Source of the DNA: an uncultured Actinomycetes bacterium
GTDB taxonomy: Bacteria > Actinomycetota > Actinomycetes > Nanopelagicales > Nanopelagicaceae
Assembly (NCBI GenBank): GCA_903875815.1
Contig: CAIQXR010000044.1
Span: forward strand, 1-15,757
Length of the DNA stretch: 15,757 nt
Direction: 5' to 3'
A program made the position numbers and the translations under genes. The notes below the pieces were generated by a model that was not told the DNA's origin, searched no databases, and saw only the letters and a program-made list of their open reading frames with translations. Below are positions 1 through 7,854 of the stretch, piece by piece; the first letter of the stretch is position 1; every line of letters starts with the position of its first letter.

Positions 1-693
1 GCTGAAGCCCTCTCTTCGTGGGGCTCCACCGTTCTTGCCGATATCAGAGCCGGTCGAAGCGGTGATCACATCGGCCGCGCGCTGGTCGAAACAGTCCGAC
101 GCTTTGATATTCCCCTTTCCTATTTCACCGCATTCCTCCACTCGATGACGATGGATCTCACCGTCACCGAGTATCAAAGCTATTCAGACCTCATGGAATA
201 TGTCTATGGCTCTGCAAGTGTTATTGGCTTGGAGATGCTTCCCATTCTTGGGTTTATCTCTGAAGCGGGGCGAGCAGAAGCCGAGATCGCAGCGGAGAAG
301 TTAGGAACTGCTTTCCAACTAGCTAACTTCATTCGCGATGTGGGTGAAGATCTCGATCGTGGACGAATTTATCTTCCCATCGATGAGTTGCAAGCCCATG
401 GCGTGACTTCCGAGATGTTGGAAGAGCGAGTTCTGACTCCACAGATTCGTTCCGCCCTTCAAGAACAAATTGCTCGGGTACGCCAATTGCAGCGCGAAGC
501 CGCTCCAGGCATCGAACTCCTCTCCCCTGATGCCCGCCCGTGCATGTATGCCGCAAGCGAGCTCTACTGTGGCATCGTCGATGAGGTAGAGAAAATTGAT
601 TATGAAATTTTCACCCGCCGAGCAAAGACTTCTACCGGGCGCAGAATTCGAACTGCGCTGCCCGCCTACGCACAAGCGCTGAGGGCCCGATGA
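1..693 (+). CDS. crtB: Phytoene synthase (squalene/phytoene synthase family), 5' end missing
   Basis: Condenses two geranylgeranyl diphosphates to phytoene, the first committed step of carotenoid synthesis. The frame is open from base 1, giving about 230 residues; the N-terminal part with the first Asp-rich motif lies outside the window. Visible family features are the MTMDL segment (from base 145), a GSASVIG stretch, and the second Asp-rich motif RDVGED (codons about 334-351) followed by DRGRIYLP, which is the Mg2+-diphosphate binding site. The MTMDL/GSASVIG pattern favours a bacterial phytoene synthase over squalene synthase, but a C30 enzyme is not fully excluded. The stop codon overlaps the next start (ATGA, 690-693), so it is probably co-translated with the P-loop gene. 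The product would act at the membrane surface. Confidence 0.9.
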   Translation, partial: AEALSSWGSTVLADIRAGRSGDHIGRALVETVRRFDIPLSYFTAFLHSMTMDLTVTEYQSYSDLMEYVYGSASVIGLEMLPILGFISEAGRAEAEIAAEKLGTAFQLANFIRDVGEDLDRGRIYLPIDELQAHGVTSEMLEERVLTPQIRSALQEQIARVRQLQREAAPGIELLSPDARPCMYAASELYCGIVDEVEKIDYEIFTRRAKTSTGRRIRTALPAYAQALRAR

Positions 694-1277
694 GCCAATT
701 TCCGATCACCCATGAGATTGCCGAAAAAATTCGTGCCACCACTCAGAATGAAAAAATGGCAGAGGGCACAAAACTAGTGTGCATCGATGGCCCTGCCGGC
801 TCGGGCAAGACCACGTTGGCTAAAGAATTAAGTGATCGTCTTTCCACTCATGACATCGCGTCGACAATCATTCATATGGATTCGCTTTACGATGGCTGGA
901 GTGAACCACTGGGAAAAGTCCTGCGCGATCGATTGCGCACAGTTGTACTTCCGGCGCTCTCCCAGGGCAAGGAGTTCACGCTTCCGTCATATGACTGGCT
1001 GATTGAAGACTGGGGCGACGCCGAGCGTTATGTCACAGCACCCGTCATAATTCTCGAAGGCGTTGGTTCTTTCCAAAAGATGGCGCGCTCCTATGCCAGT
1101 GTGGGAATTTGGATTGAAGTGTCGGCTGAAGTTGGCCGCGAACGGGTATTGGAACGCGATGGCTATCACCTCGAGCCACAAATAAAACATTGGCAGAAGA
1201 AAGAGCGAGAACATTTTGCAGCGGAGGGAACGAAAGCTGCAGCCGATTTTCAATTAGTAGGTAGCGATCATGGCTGA
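690..1277 (+). CDS. Uridine-kinase-like P-loop NTPase
   Basis: A 195-residue P-loop protein of the nucleoside/pantothenate-kinase type. Residues 34-41 are a clean Walker A (GPAGSGKT). HMDSLYDGW (62-70) and PSYDW (99-103) resemble the acceptor-site region of uridine kinases, where Asp acts as base and a YDxW-like element follows. ILEGVGS (121-127) corresponds to the EG strand seen in that family, and ERDGYH (155-160) could be the lid. The true acceptor cannot be assigned from sequence; a uridine/cytidine kinase role is the best family guess. The start overlaps the crtB stop by 4 bp, and the stop overlaps the PASTA kinase start by 8 bp, which suggests translational coupling on both sides. An internal ATG at 756 would still keep the P-loop, but it has no better ribosome binding site. 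Confidence 0.75.
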   Translation: MSQFPITHEIAEKIRATTQNEKMAEGTKLVCIDGPAGSGKTTLAKELSDRLSTHDIASTIIHMDSLYDGWSEPLGKVLRDRLRTVVLPALSQGKEFTLPSYDWLIEDWGDAERYVTAPVIILEGVGSFQKMARSYASVGIWIEVSAEVGRERVLERDGYHLEPQIKHWQKKEREHFAAEGTKAAADFQLVGSDHG

Positions 1278-3168
1278 TCTCACCGGCGAATTGATTGATG
1301 GTCGTTATCAGCTCCAGAAGTTATTAGCAGCTGGCGGCATGGCCTCGATCTACGCAGCACTGGATACTCGACTCGATCGAAACGTTGCTGTAAAAATTAT
1401 GCACTCGCATTTGGCCAATGATGAAGACTTTGTTAATCGATTTATCCGTGAAGCTAAAGCGACTGCTTCACTCTCGCACCCCAATATTGTGGCCATTCAA
1501 GATCAAGGGTGGAATGAGGGCGGATCTCCCGCTGTCTTTATTGTTATGGAACTTATTGATGGCTTTACGCTGCGCGAATTGATCGCAGAGCGTGGCGCAC
1601 TTGCCCCACTAGAAGCACTGCGATATCTCTCGCCCGTTGTCAGCGCCCTCGCCGCTGCACACAAAGCAGGAATTATTCATCGTGACATAAAGCCTGAAAA
1701 CATTTTGATCTCCACAGACGGCCGAGTGAAGATTGCAGATTTTGGTCTGGCACGCGGTGGCGACATCGGCTCAACCATGACTGCTGAATCCAGTGTCATA
1801 CTCGGAAGTGTCTCCTACCTCTCTCCTGAGCAAGTGCAACGTGGTATCTCCGACACCCGAAGCGATATTTACTCGTTGGGTATTCTCTTCTTCGAACTTC
1901 TTACCGGAGAACGTCCCTTTGCGGCCGACTCCCCCATTCAAATCGCTTACAAGCATGTGAATGAGCGCGTACCTGCACCATCGACGATCAAATCAACAAT
2001 TCCTGCCGCAGTTGATCGCATCGTCACCAAAGCGACCGATCCCAATCCGGACAAGCGCTACCGCGATGCGGCCGAGCTCCAACTTGCTATGCAATCTCTT
2101 GCTCAAGAACTCGATCCCACAAAGCGCCAGCTCAGCTTGGAATTAGATATCCCGGTAAATGCTGCAGAAAAAGCTGCAAAGATGGCGAAGAAAGCTCGCA
2201 AAAACAGAGAGAAGACGGTGGTGCCGGTGGCAAAAGAGAAGACAAGTACTACCGCTCAACTCAAGCGCAAACGCAAACTCTCGCGCCGCGTAAAACGCAA
2301 TCGTGCCATCGCACTTCTACTACTTCTCGGAGCGCTCTTCTTTGCTTGGTATAAATTTGCTGGGCCGGGCTCACAGGTGGGAATTCCTTCTGTTGCCGGA
2401 ATGAGTCAGAAGGACGCCGCTGTCGCACTTGCGCCGTTGAAGATTACAGTGAAAGTCTCCGCCCAAGAATTTAGTGAAGATGTACCTAAGGGCGCAGTGA
2501 TCTCCTCTGACCCAGCCGGTGGCGGGCACGTGGCGCCAGGTGGAATAGTTTCACTGACTATTTCTAAGGGACCAGAGAGAATTACTATCCCCATTCTCGC
2601 CGGCATGACGCCTGACGCTGCCACTGCCGCCCTCACTCAAGCCGGTTTGAAGGTCGGAACTTCTACAGAACGATTCGATCCTTCTGTCGCAGCTGGTTTA
2701 ATTTCTGATAGCGACCCCACTGTTGGCACGGAAGTTCGACGAAATAGTTTGGTCAATCTCTTTGTCAGCAAGGGTACCCAACAAGTCAGCGCCAATTCCT
2801 ATGTGGGAGTGACGAGTGATCAAGCGCTCAACGAACTCAATGCCGCTGGCTTCACTGTTAAGAGTACTTATGGCTATTCAGAGACCATTCCGGCTGGATC
2901 GGTTATCTCTCAAACACCAGATGGCTCCACGCCGCTTGCCAAGGGCAGCACTGTGACCTTAGTAATCTCCAAAGGCCCATCGATGATTTACGTTCCTAAT
3001 CTCTTCTCCCTGACTGCATCGCAAGCGACGCAGACTTTGGAGAATATGGGACTTAAGGTGAAAATTCACAAGATCGGAAGCGCGAAAGTGAAGAAAGTAA
3101 CTCATGTTCTTCCAGCCGTAGGAACGAAAGTTCCCGTCGGTTCCACAATTACGATCACCGTCAGTTAG
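1270..3168 (+). CDS. PASTA-domain Ser/Thr protein kinase, transmembrane (PknB-like)
   Basis: A 632-residue eukaryotic-type membrane kinase. The cytoplasmic kinase domain (about 11-275) has a modified glycine loop LAAGGMAS (19-26), ATP-anchoring Lys42 in VAVKIM, catalytic loop HRDIKPEN (137-144, base Asp139), DFG (157-159), a Thr/Ser-rich activation loop (168-180) and DIYSLG (199-204). A Lys/Arg-rich juxtamembrane linker (about 297-345) precedes one membrane helix (about 346-361). Four extracellular PASTA repeats follow (about 369-434, 437-502, 505-569, 572-632), as in kinases that sense peptidoglycan or lipid II and control growth and division. The first Gly of the usual GxGG loop is Ala, which need not abolish activity. 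It lies in the crtB-led run and ends 9 bp before nfo. Whether it is the organism's main PknB or a paralogue cannot be decided here, because the usual pbpA/rodA/pstP neighbours are absent. Confidence 0.95.
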   Translation: MADLTGELIDGRYQLQKLLAAGGMASIYAALDTRLDRNVAVKIMHSHLANDEDFVNRFIREAKATASLSHPNIVAIQDQGWNEGGSPAVFIVMELIDGFTLRELIAERGALAPLEALRYLSPVVSALAAAHKAGIIHRDIKPENILISTDGRVKIADFGLARGGDIGSTMTAESSVILGSVSYLSPEQVQRGISDTRSDIYSLGILFFELLTGERPFAADSPIQIAYKHVNERVPAPSTIKSTIPAAVDRIVTKATDPNPDKRYRDAAELQLAMQSLAQELDPTKRQLSLELDIPVNAAEKAAKMAKKARKNREKTVVPVAKEKTSTTAQLKRKRKLSRRVKRNRAIALLLLLGALFFAWYKFAGPGSQVGIPSVAGMSQKDAAVALAPLKITVKVSAQEFSEDVPKGAVISSDPAGGGHVAPGGIVSLTISKGPERITIPILAGMTPDAATAALTQAGLKVGTSTERFDPSVAAGLISDSDPTVGTEVRRNSLVNLFVSKGTQQVSANSYVGVTSDQALNELNAAGFTVKSTYGYSETIPAGSVISQTPDGSTPLAKGSTVTLVISKGPSMIYVPNLFSLTASQATQTLENMGLKVKIHKIGSAKVKKVTHVLPAVGTKVPVGSTITITVS

Positions 3169-3177
3169 TCTGCGGGG

Positions 3178-4050
3178 ATGAGCAGCTCACCCCGCCTCGG
3201 CGCCCACACCCCCACCTCCGGTGGAATGGCCAAGCGATCCATCGCCTATGCCCTCGAGGTAGGCGCAGAAGCGATTCAAGTATTTGCTTCTAATCCTCGC
3301 GGCTGGGCAATGCCTGAAGCCAACGTCGAAGCGGACATAGCCTTTCGCGATAAGGCGCTCGAACTAGATATCGAGACTTATGTCCACGCTCCTTTCCTCA
3401 TCAATCTCGGTTCACCGACTGAGGCGACATATAAAAATTCAGTTGCATCTACTGCATATTCACTCAAGCGCGGTCGAGAGATTGGCTCCAAGGGTGTCGT
3501 CATTCACACGGGTTCGGCGGTCGATGAATCTCATATCGATAAGGCGTGGAAGCAGATCAATAAAGGCATGATGCCGGTCCTCGATAAACTCACCGACGAT
3601 GATCCATGGTTGCTCCTTGAACCAACCGCCGGTCAAGGACAATCACTTGTAAAGAAACTCGATGATCTCACGAAATATTTTGATGCGCTTGAGTGGCATC
3701 CCAAAGTCGGAGTCTGTCTCGATACCTGCCACGTGTTTGCTGCTGGACATGACATTGCCAAAAAAGGTGGAATGACGGAGACGCTTGATTTGCTCGTTTC
3801 CATTGTGGGTATTGAACGCATTCAATTGATCCACGCCAATGACTCCATGGATGTGTGCGGCGCTCTCAAGGATCGACATCAAAATCTTGGCGATGGCGAG
3901 ATTGGCCTCAAAGCATTTGAAGAGCTGCTCGCTCATCCGGCTGTTGCCAATGCACCGCTCATCCTGGAAACTCCTGGCATGGAGCCAGAGCATGGCAAAG
4001 AAGTAGCGCTCCTGAAGAAGATGCGTACCAAAGTTTCCAAGGCCAAGTAA
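3178..4050 (+). CDS. nfo: Endonuclease IV (AP endonuclease family 2)
   Basis: Cuts 5' of abasic sites and removes blocked 3' ends in base-excision repair, using three Zn2+ ions. The 290 residues match the usual length (about 285). All metal ligands can be placed: His70, His110, Glu148, Asp182, His185, His219, Asp232, His234 and Glu264, in the family motifs YVHAP, VIHTG, LEPTAG, DTCH, LIHAND, KDRH and LETPG. The start is forced: the kinase stop (3166-3168) is in the same frame nine bases upstream, and a later Met17 would remove the conserved N-terminal GAH motif. No good Shine-Dalgarno precedes the ATG, so reinitiation after the kinase is likely. Its last base is the first base of the downstream permease start (TAATG). 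Confidence 0.95.
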   Translation: MSSSPRLGAHTPTSGGMAKRSIAYALEVGAEAIQVFASNPRGWAMPEANVEADIAFRDKALELDIETYVHAPFLINLGSPTEATYKNSVASTAYSLKRGREIGSKGVVIHTGSAVDESHIDKAWKQINKGMMPVLDKLTDDDPWLLLEPTAGQGQSLVKKLDDLTKYFDALEWHPKVGVCLDTCHVFAAGHDIAKKGGMTETLDLLVSIVGIERIQLIHANDSMDVCGALKDRHQNLGDGEIGLKAFEELLAHPAVANAPLILETPGMEPEHGKEVALLKKMRTKVSKAK

Positions 4051-4931
4051 TGTCACAAGTTGTTGGCATTGATCGAAAGTACGTCGCTTCACCAATTCTT
4101 CTGACTGTTGCCGCCATCTGGGGCAGCGCTTTCGTCGTTATGAAAGATACTTTGCACCGGCAGGATGTGAACTCTTTCCTAGCTTGTCGTTTCATAATCG
4201 CCACTGCCGTGCTGGTAGCGATCAAGCCGTCGGCACTCCGATTTATCAATCTGCGATTTCTCGCCAAGGGCGCACTAGTCGGAACATTCTTGGGTGGGGG
4301 CTATATCCTCCAAACTTTCGGCCTCACACTGACAACCATTGCAAAGACCGGTTTTATTACCGGCCTCTATGCCGTCTTCACGCCACTCATCGCTGCTGGA
4401 ATTTTGCGCAAGCGAGTCACTGGTTTTCAATGGGGAGCAGTAGCACTAGCCACGTTGGGGTTGGCGCTGCTCTCCTTTAAAGGCTTCAGCATGGGGCTCG
4501 GCGAATTTCTCGTACTTCTTAGCTCATTGCTTTTCGCGCTACACATTATTGCTCTGGGCGAGTGGAGCGCCGGCATGGATACCTACGCCCTCTCCATAGT
4601 CCAAATGGGCACAGTTGCAGTGATTACCTTTATCGCATCTCTCAAGAGCGGCTTCCATCTTCCGCCGGACAGTGGCGTTTGGGGCGCAGTCATTTACACC
4701 GCCATCTTCGCATCGGCATTTGCCTTCTTTGTCATGACGTGGGGACAGACTTTCATATCCCCTACCGCCATTGGCATCATTTTGATGTCGGAATATATAT
4801 TTGCGGCACTCTTCGCGGTTCTTTTTGCCTCTGAAGTATTAACGACAAAGGTTCTGATCGGCGGTAGCCTTGTGATCATCGCGATGTTGGCAATTATTTG
4901 GGCCGATGGCCGCGAAAAACTGGAGGCATAA
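4050..4931 (+). CDS. EamA/DMT-superfamily permease
   Basis: A 293-residue polytopic membrane protein with two EamA repeats and about ten hydrophobic helices. The first repeat shows the family pattern [12 protein letters not shown] near residues 21-32 and a [11 protein letters not shown] segment near helix 4. The second half ends with the matching [21 protein letters not shown] block. Family members export amino acids or other metabolites, or import small solutes; no substrate can be read from the sequence. It sits between nfo and a threonine aldolase, with a 1-bp overlap upstream and a 2-bp gap downstream. That allows, but does not show, a link to threonine/glycine metabolism, as in RhtA-type exporters. 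It resembles the permease at 12325-13197 only at family level. Confidence 0.9.
   Translation: MSQVVGIDRKYVASPILLTVAAIWGSAFVVMKDTLHRQDVNSFLACRFIIATAVLVAIKPSALRFINLRFLAKGALVGTFLGGGYILQTFGLTLTTIAKTGFITGLYAVFTPLIAAGILRKRVTGFQWGAVALATLGLALLSFKGFSMGLGEFLVLLSSLLFALHIIALGEWSAGMDTYALSIVQMGTVAVITFIASLKSGFHLPPDSGVWGAVIYTAIFASAFAFFVMTWGQTFISPTAIGIILMSEYIFAALFAVLFASEVLTTKVLIGGSLVIIAMLAIIWADGREKLEA
4922..4926 (+). promoter_or_regulatory. Shine-Dalgarno that sets the ltaE start
   Basis: GGAGG lies seven bases before the ATG at 4934 and inside the last codons of the permease gene. It picks 4934 over an in-frame ATG at 4898, which would add twelve residues unlike the family N-terminus. Confidence 0.85.
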
Positions 4932-4933
4932 CC

Positions 4934-5983
4934 ATGATCGATCTTCGTTCTGACACCGTGACCAAGCCGTCGCTTGCGATGCGTGAAGCCATGATGGCAG
5001 CCCCTGTAGGCGATGATGTATATGGCGATGATGAGACTGTAAACGCGCTGGAAGCTCGAGTAGCGGCCATGTTTGGCAAAGAGGCTGGTCTCTTTGCGCC
5101 CTCTGGATCACTGGCCAATCAACTGGCCATTCGATCGCTAGTAAAGCCCGGTGAAGAGCTACTTGCCGAAACAAATTCTCATATCGTCCGCGCCGAACTA
5201 GGCGCCGCTGCCGTCTTTAGCGGAATCACTACTCGCACCTGGCCGGGAGGTCCGCGTGGAGTACTTAAGGCCGCTGATGCGCTTGCCATTGCTCGCCCCG
5301 ATTCAGGTCCCTACCTCGTCTCCACCACTGCTATTGCTGTAGAAAATACCCACAACTTTGGTGGCGGCGCAGTTCAACCGATCGCCGAAATTGCCACCCT
5401 TCGCGAAGAATCTCAGAAATTAGGAATTGCACTTCACCTTGATGGTGCACGAATTTGGAATGCTCACATCGCTTCAGGGGTTTCGTTTGCAGAATACGGG
5501 AAGCATTTCGACACCATCAGCGTCTGCCTCTCTAAAGGTTTGGGAGCGCCGGTCGGATCCATCATGCTCTCCACAAAGGAGCGAATAACCTCATCTCGCC
5601 AATGGCGTAAACGCTATGGCGGCGGAATGCGCCAAATCGGAATTTTGGCAGCGGCTGCCGACTTCGCACTCGATAACAATCTTGCTTTACTCACACACGA
5701 TCATCGCCGCGCTAAGGCGCTTGCGGTGGCCTGTGCCGAAATCTCCCCGACATTCATCAACCCCGCCGATGTGGAGACCAATATCGTCGCACTCGACTTA
5801 TCGGCGACCTCGTTGACGGCTGCCGAACTCAACGCTCAATTGAAAGCTGAAGGGATTCTGGCCAGCGCGCTTGGGCCGAAATTTTTGCGCTTGGTAACTC
5901 ATCTAGATTTCAGCGATGGCGATCTTGAAATGAGTATTGCCGTACTTCAGAAATTATTGACGAACGCCCTCAAAGCGAAGTAA
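4934..5983 (+). CDS. ltaE: Low-specificity L-threonine aldolase
   Basis: A PLP enzyme that splits L-threonine or L-allo-threonine into glycine and acetaldehyde. The 349-residue product starts with the hallmark [11 protein letters not shown], followed by [16 protein letters not shown]. The PLP-binding Lys201 is in [14 protein letters not shown], Asp170 in HLDGARIWN contacts the cofactor ring, and His83 (ETNSHI) stacks on it. The family also includes beta-eliminating lyases such as phenylserine aldolase, but the motif set is that of threonine aldolase. The start at 4934 is supported by a strong GGAGG and by the family N-terminus. The 3' end overlaps the opposite-strand ogt gene by 30 bp (5954-5983), so the two transcripts must run into each other. 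Confidence 0.95.
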   Translation: MIDLRSDTVTKPSLAMREAMMAAPVGDDVYGDDETVNALEARVAAMFGKEAGLFAPSGSLANQLAIRSLVKPGEELLAETNSHIVRAELGAAAVFSGITTRTWPGGPRGVLKAADALAIARPDSGPYLVSTTAIAVENTHNFGGGAVQPIAEIATLREESQKLGIALHLDGARIWNAHIASGVSFAEYGKHFDTISVCLSKGLGAPVGSIMLSTKERITSSRQWRKRYGGGMRQIGILAAAADFALDNNLALLTHDHRRAKALAVACAEISPTFINPADVETNIVALDLSATSLTAAELNAQLKAEGILASALGPKFLRLVTHLDFSDGDLEMSIAVLQKLLTNALKAK

Positions 5984-6448
5984 CCACTCTTTAGTGGGTA
6001 GGCCATAGCCGTAATTTCCCAGTGCGCCACCAGTCTTCACAATTCGATGGCAGGGAATGATAGGCGCGATGAGATTTCGGGCGCATGCACTTCCGGCAGC
6101 GCGAACTGCATCGGGTGATCCCGCTTTCTTCGCCAGATCTGCATAAGAGATGACTTTTCCTGCAGGAATCTTTCGCATCGCTTTCCAGCAACTCTGCGAA
6201 AACTCAGCCCCTGGTTGGCGTACTTGGATCCCACCAAAAGCACTCACATCACCATCAAAATAATCTGAGACCAGGTCGCTGATGATCTCAATCTTGCGGA
6301 CGCTCTTAATACCGCGCTCAGAATCTTTGGTATCCATTCGCTCGAGCAAATCCTCAAAAGATCGGAAGCCCGCTCCCAGCAAAATGTGTTGGTCGGCAAT
6401 CAGATACAAATTGCCGACTGGTGTTTTGTGAGTAGCAGTGAGGAGCAT
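5954..6448 (-). CDS. ogt: Methylated-DNA--protein-cysteine S-methyltransferase
   Basis: A suicide repair protein that moves the alkyl group from O6-alkylguanine to its own cysteine. The 164 residues are close to E. coli Ogt. The active site is IPCHRIV (131-137, acceptor Cys133). The helix-turn-helix side has IPAGKVISYADLAKKAG (94-110) with the expected Tyr, then RAAGSACARNL (116-126), whose Arg probably acts as arginine finger and whose Asn (N125) is the switch residue; GNYGYG (144-149) follows. There is no Ada-type AdaA regulatory domain, so it is a stand-alone repair enzyme. It starts 5 bp after the DAHP synthase stop and is probably the last gene of the pfk-aroG-ogt transcript. It overlaps ltaE tail to tail. 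Confidence 0.95.
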   Translation of the reverse strand: MLLTATHKTPVGNLYLIADQHILLGAGFRSFEDLLERMDTKDSERGIKSVRKIEIISDLVSDYFDGDVSAFGGIQVRQPGAEFSQSCWKAMRKIPAGKVISYADLAKKAGSPDAVRAAGSACARNLIAPIIPCHRIVKTGGALGNYGYGLPTKEWLLRFEGVRQ

Positions 6449-6453
6449 CGAAC

Positions 6454-7806
6454 TTATTTCTGGTCGCGCAGCATCTCTGCAACGAGAAATGCAAGTTCGA
6501 GAGATTGGGAATGGTTAAGGCGCGGATCGCACGCTGTTTCGTAGCGAGTCGCAAGATCTTCGTATGAGATCTGCTCTCCGCCACCGACGCACTCCGTCAC
6601 ATCATCGCCCGTTAATTCAATGTGAATTCCGCCTGGGTGGGTGCCGCAAGCTTTGTGGACTTCGAAGAAGCCACGAACTTCATCGGTCACATCATCGAAG
6701 TTGCGAGTCTTGTAGCCCGTAGGTGATTCGAAAGTATTTCCATGCATGGGATCGCAGACCCACAGGACCTTCGCGCCAGATTCCGTCACTGCCTTAACAA
6801 GTGGCGGTAGCTTTTCACGAATCGCGCCCGCGCCCATGCGAGTAATGAAAGTCAGGCGACCTGGTTCATTGGTTGGGTTGAGCTTGGCGATCATCGCAAG
6901 CGCATCGTCAACAGTTGTCTTTGGTCCCAGTTTGATACCAATCGGATTCTGAATCTTTGCAGCAAAGTCCATGTGTGCGCCATCGAGTTGGCGAGTGCGC
7001 TCCCCCACCCAGACAAAGTGGCCAGAGACGTCGTAGGCCAAACCAGTGCGAGAATCAATGCGGGTCAGTGCCTTCTCATATTCAAGAATGAGCGCTTCAT
7101 GGCTGGAATAGAAATCAACAGTCTTAAATGCTTCTGGATCAACACCAGCCGAAGCCATGAAATCGAGTGCGCGACCGAGTTCTGTTGCCATCTGCTCGTA
7201 GCGTGCGCCAAAACGTGGATCGCTGATGAAGCCCTTGTTCCACTCGTGTACTTGGCGAAGATCGGCGAAGCCGCCTTGAGTGAATGCACGAACGAGATTC
7301 AGCGTGGCTGAAGAAGTGTTATAGACCTGAACCAGACGGTCTGGATTTGGCGTGCGCGCTTCTAAGGTGAATTCGATGTCGTTAACGGCATCACCGCGGT
7401 AGGCCGGAAGAGTTACATCACCACGAGTCTCATCATTGTTGCTGCGAGGCTTTGCAAACTGCCCAGCCAAGCGACCCACTTTAATAACGGGCGTACTGGC
7501 AAAGTATTGAAGCACGGCAGCCATCTGAAGGATGGTCTTAATGCGGTTACGAATTGAATCTGCGGTTGCACCAGCAAAAGTCTCTGCGCAGTCACCACCT
7601 TGCAACCAGAATGCTCCGCCGGCTTGCGCTTCTGCAATACGCGCTTTGAGGTTGTCGCATTCACCAGCAAAGACCAGTGGTGGGAGCGACTTGAGCTTGG
7701 CGACTGCTGCCTTGATGGGCTCGCCTTCTGGACCTCCTGGCCACTGTGGTTGTTGGGCAGCCACAAGGCCAGGAGTGAAGAGGGTATCCAGATTCGTATT
7801 CGTCAT
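6454..7806 (-). CDS. aroG: Type II 3-deoxy-7-phosphoheptulonate (DAHP) synthase
   Basis: Condenses phosphoenolpyruvate and erythrose 4-phosphate to DAHP, the first step of the shikimate pathway. The 450-residue product is of the plant/actinobacterial class II. Its QGGDCAETF (69-77, Cys73), CDPMHGN with His355, Glu397 in HIELTGDD and Asp427 in CDPRLNHSQ supply the metal site. These four residues keep a constant offset of 14 from the ligands known in M. tuberculosis AroG (Cys87, His369, Glu411, Asp441). The class II core is complete, with a slightly shorter N-terminus. In Mycobacterium this enzyme is feedback-regulated by aromatic amino acids and binds chorismate mutase; neither can be judged here. 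AGGA at 7814-7817 sits seven bases before the ATG. It follows pfk by 41 bp on the same strand. Confidence 0.97.
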   Translation of the reverse strand: MTNTNLDTLFTPGLVAAQQPQWPGGPEGEPIKAAVAKLKSLPPLVFAGECDNLKARIAEAQAGGAFWLQGGDCAETFAGATADSIRNRIKTILQMAAVLQYFASTPVIKVGRLAGQFAKPRSNNDETRGDVTLPAYRGDAVNDIEFTLEARTPNPDRLVQVYNTSSATLNLVRAFTQGGFADLRQVHEWNKGFISDPRFGARYEQMATELGRALDFMASAGVDPEAFKTVDFYSSHEALILEYEKALTRIDSRTGLAYDVSGHFVWVGERTRQLDGAHMDFAAKIQNPIGIKLGPKTTVDDALAMIAKLNPTNEPGRLTFITRMGAGAIREKLPPLVKAVTESGAKVLWVCDPMHGNTFESPTGYKTRNFDDVTDEVRGFFEVHKACGTHPGGIHIELTGDDVTECVGGGEQISYEDLATRYETACDPRLNHSQSLELAFLVAEMLRDQK

Positions 7807-7813
7807 AGTTTTA

Positions 7814-7817
7814 TCCT
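7814..7817 (-). promoter_or_regulatory. Shine-Dalgarno of the DAHP synthase gene
   Basis: AGGA on the minus strand, seven bases before the ATG whose complement is 7804-7806. It supports that start in the 41-bp pfk-aroG gap. Confidence 0.6.
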
Positions 7818-7840
7818 AGGGAAGTAGCCGCAAGCGATGC

Positions 7841-7854
7841 CGGGTAATTATCCG
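7841..7854. repeat. 14-bp dyad over the pfk stop codon
   Basis: The plus strand reads CGGGTAATTATCCG, with seven-base arms that match except for one G/T position and no spacer. It covers the pfk stop (7848-7850) and the first bases of the gap before aroG. It has no loop and no T-run, so it is not a terminator. It could be an operator for an internal aroG promoter, or chance. Confidence 0.3.

Noticed and set aside
319..675. Minus-strand open frame inside crtB
   Set aside because: It lies opposite a strong conserved gene, has no recognisable domain and behaves like a shadow frame.
1270..3168. Kinase considered as possibly inactive because of the Ala in the glycine loop
   Set aside because: Lys42, HRDIKPEN and DFG are intact, and glycine-loop changes are tolerated in active kinases.
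2341..3168. Four PASTA units considered as a DNA-level tandem repeat
   Set aside because: The units are homologous only at protein level; no nucleotide repeat of useful length is visible.
3643..4095. 150-residue minus-strand open frame across nfo
   Set aside because: nfo has all metal ligands in the plus frame, and the minus translation shows no family motif or plausible start signal.
4898..4933. Earlier in-frame ATG for threonine aldolase
   Set aside because: It adds residues unlike the family and lacks an SD, while GGAGG is well placed for 4934.
7532..7827. Plus-strand open frames opposite the DAHP synthase start
   Set aside because: Compositional shadows; no SD and no similarity pattern.
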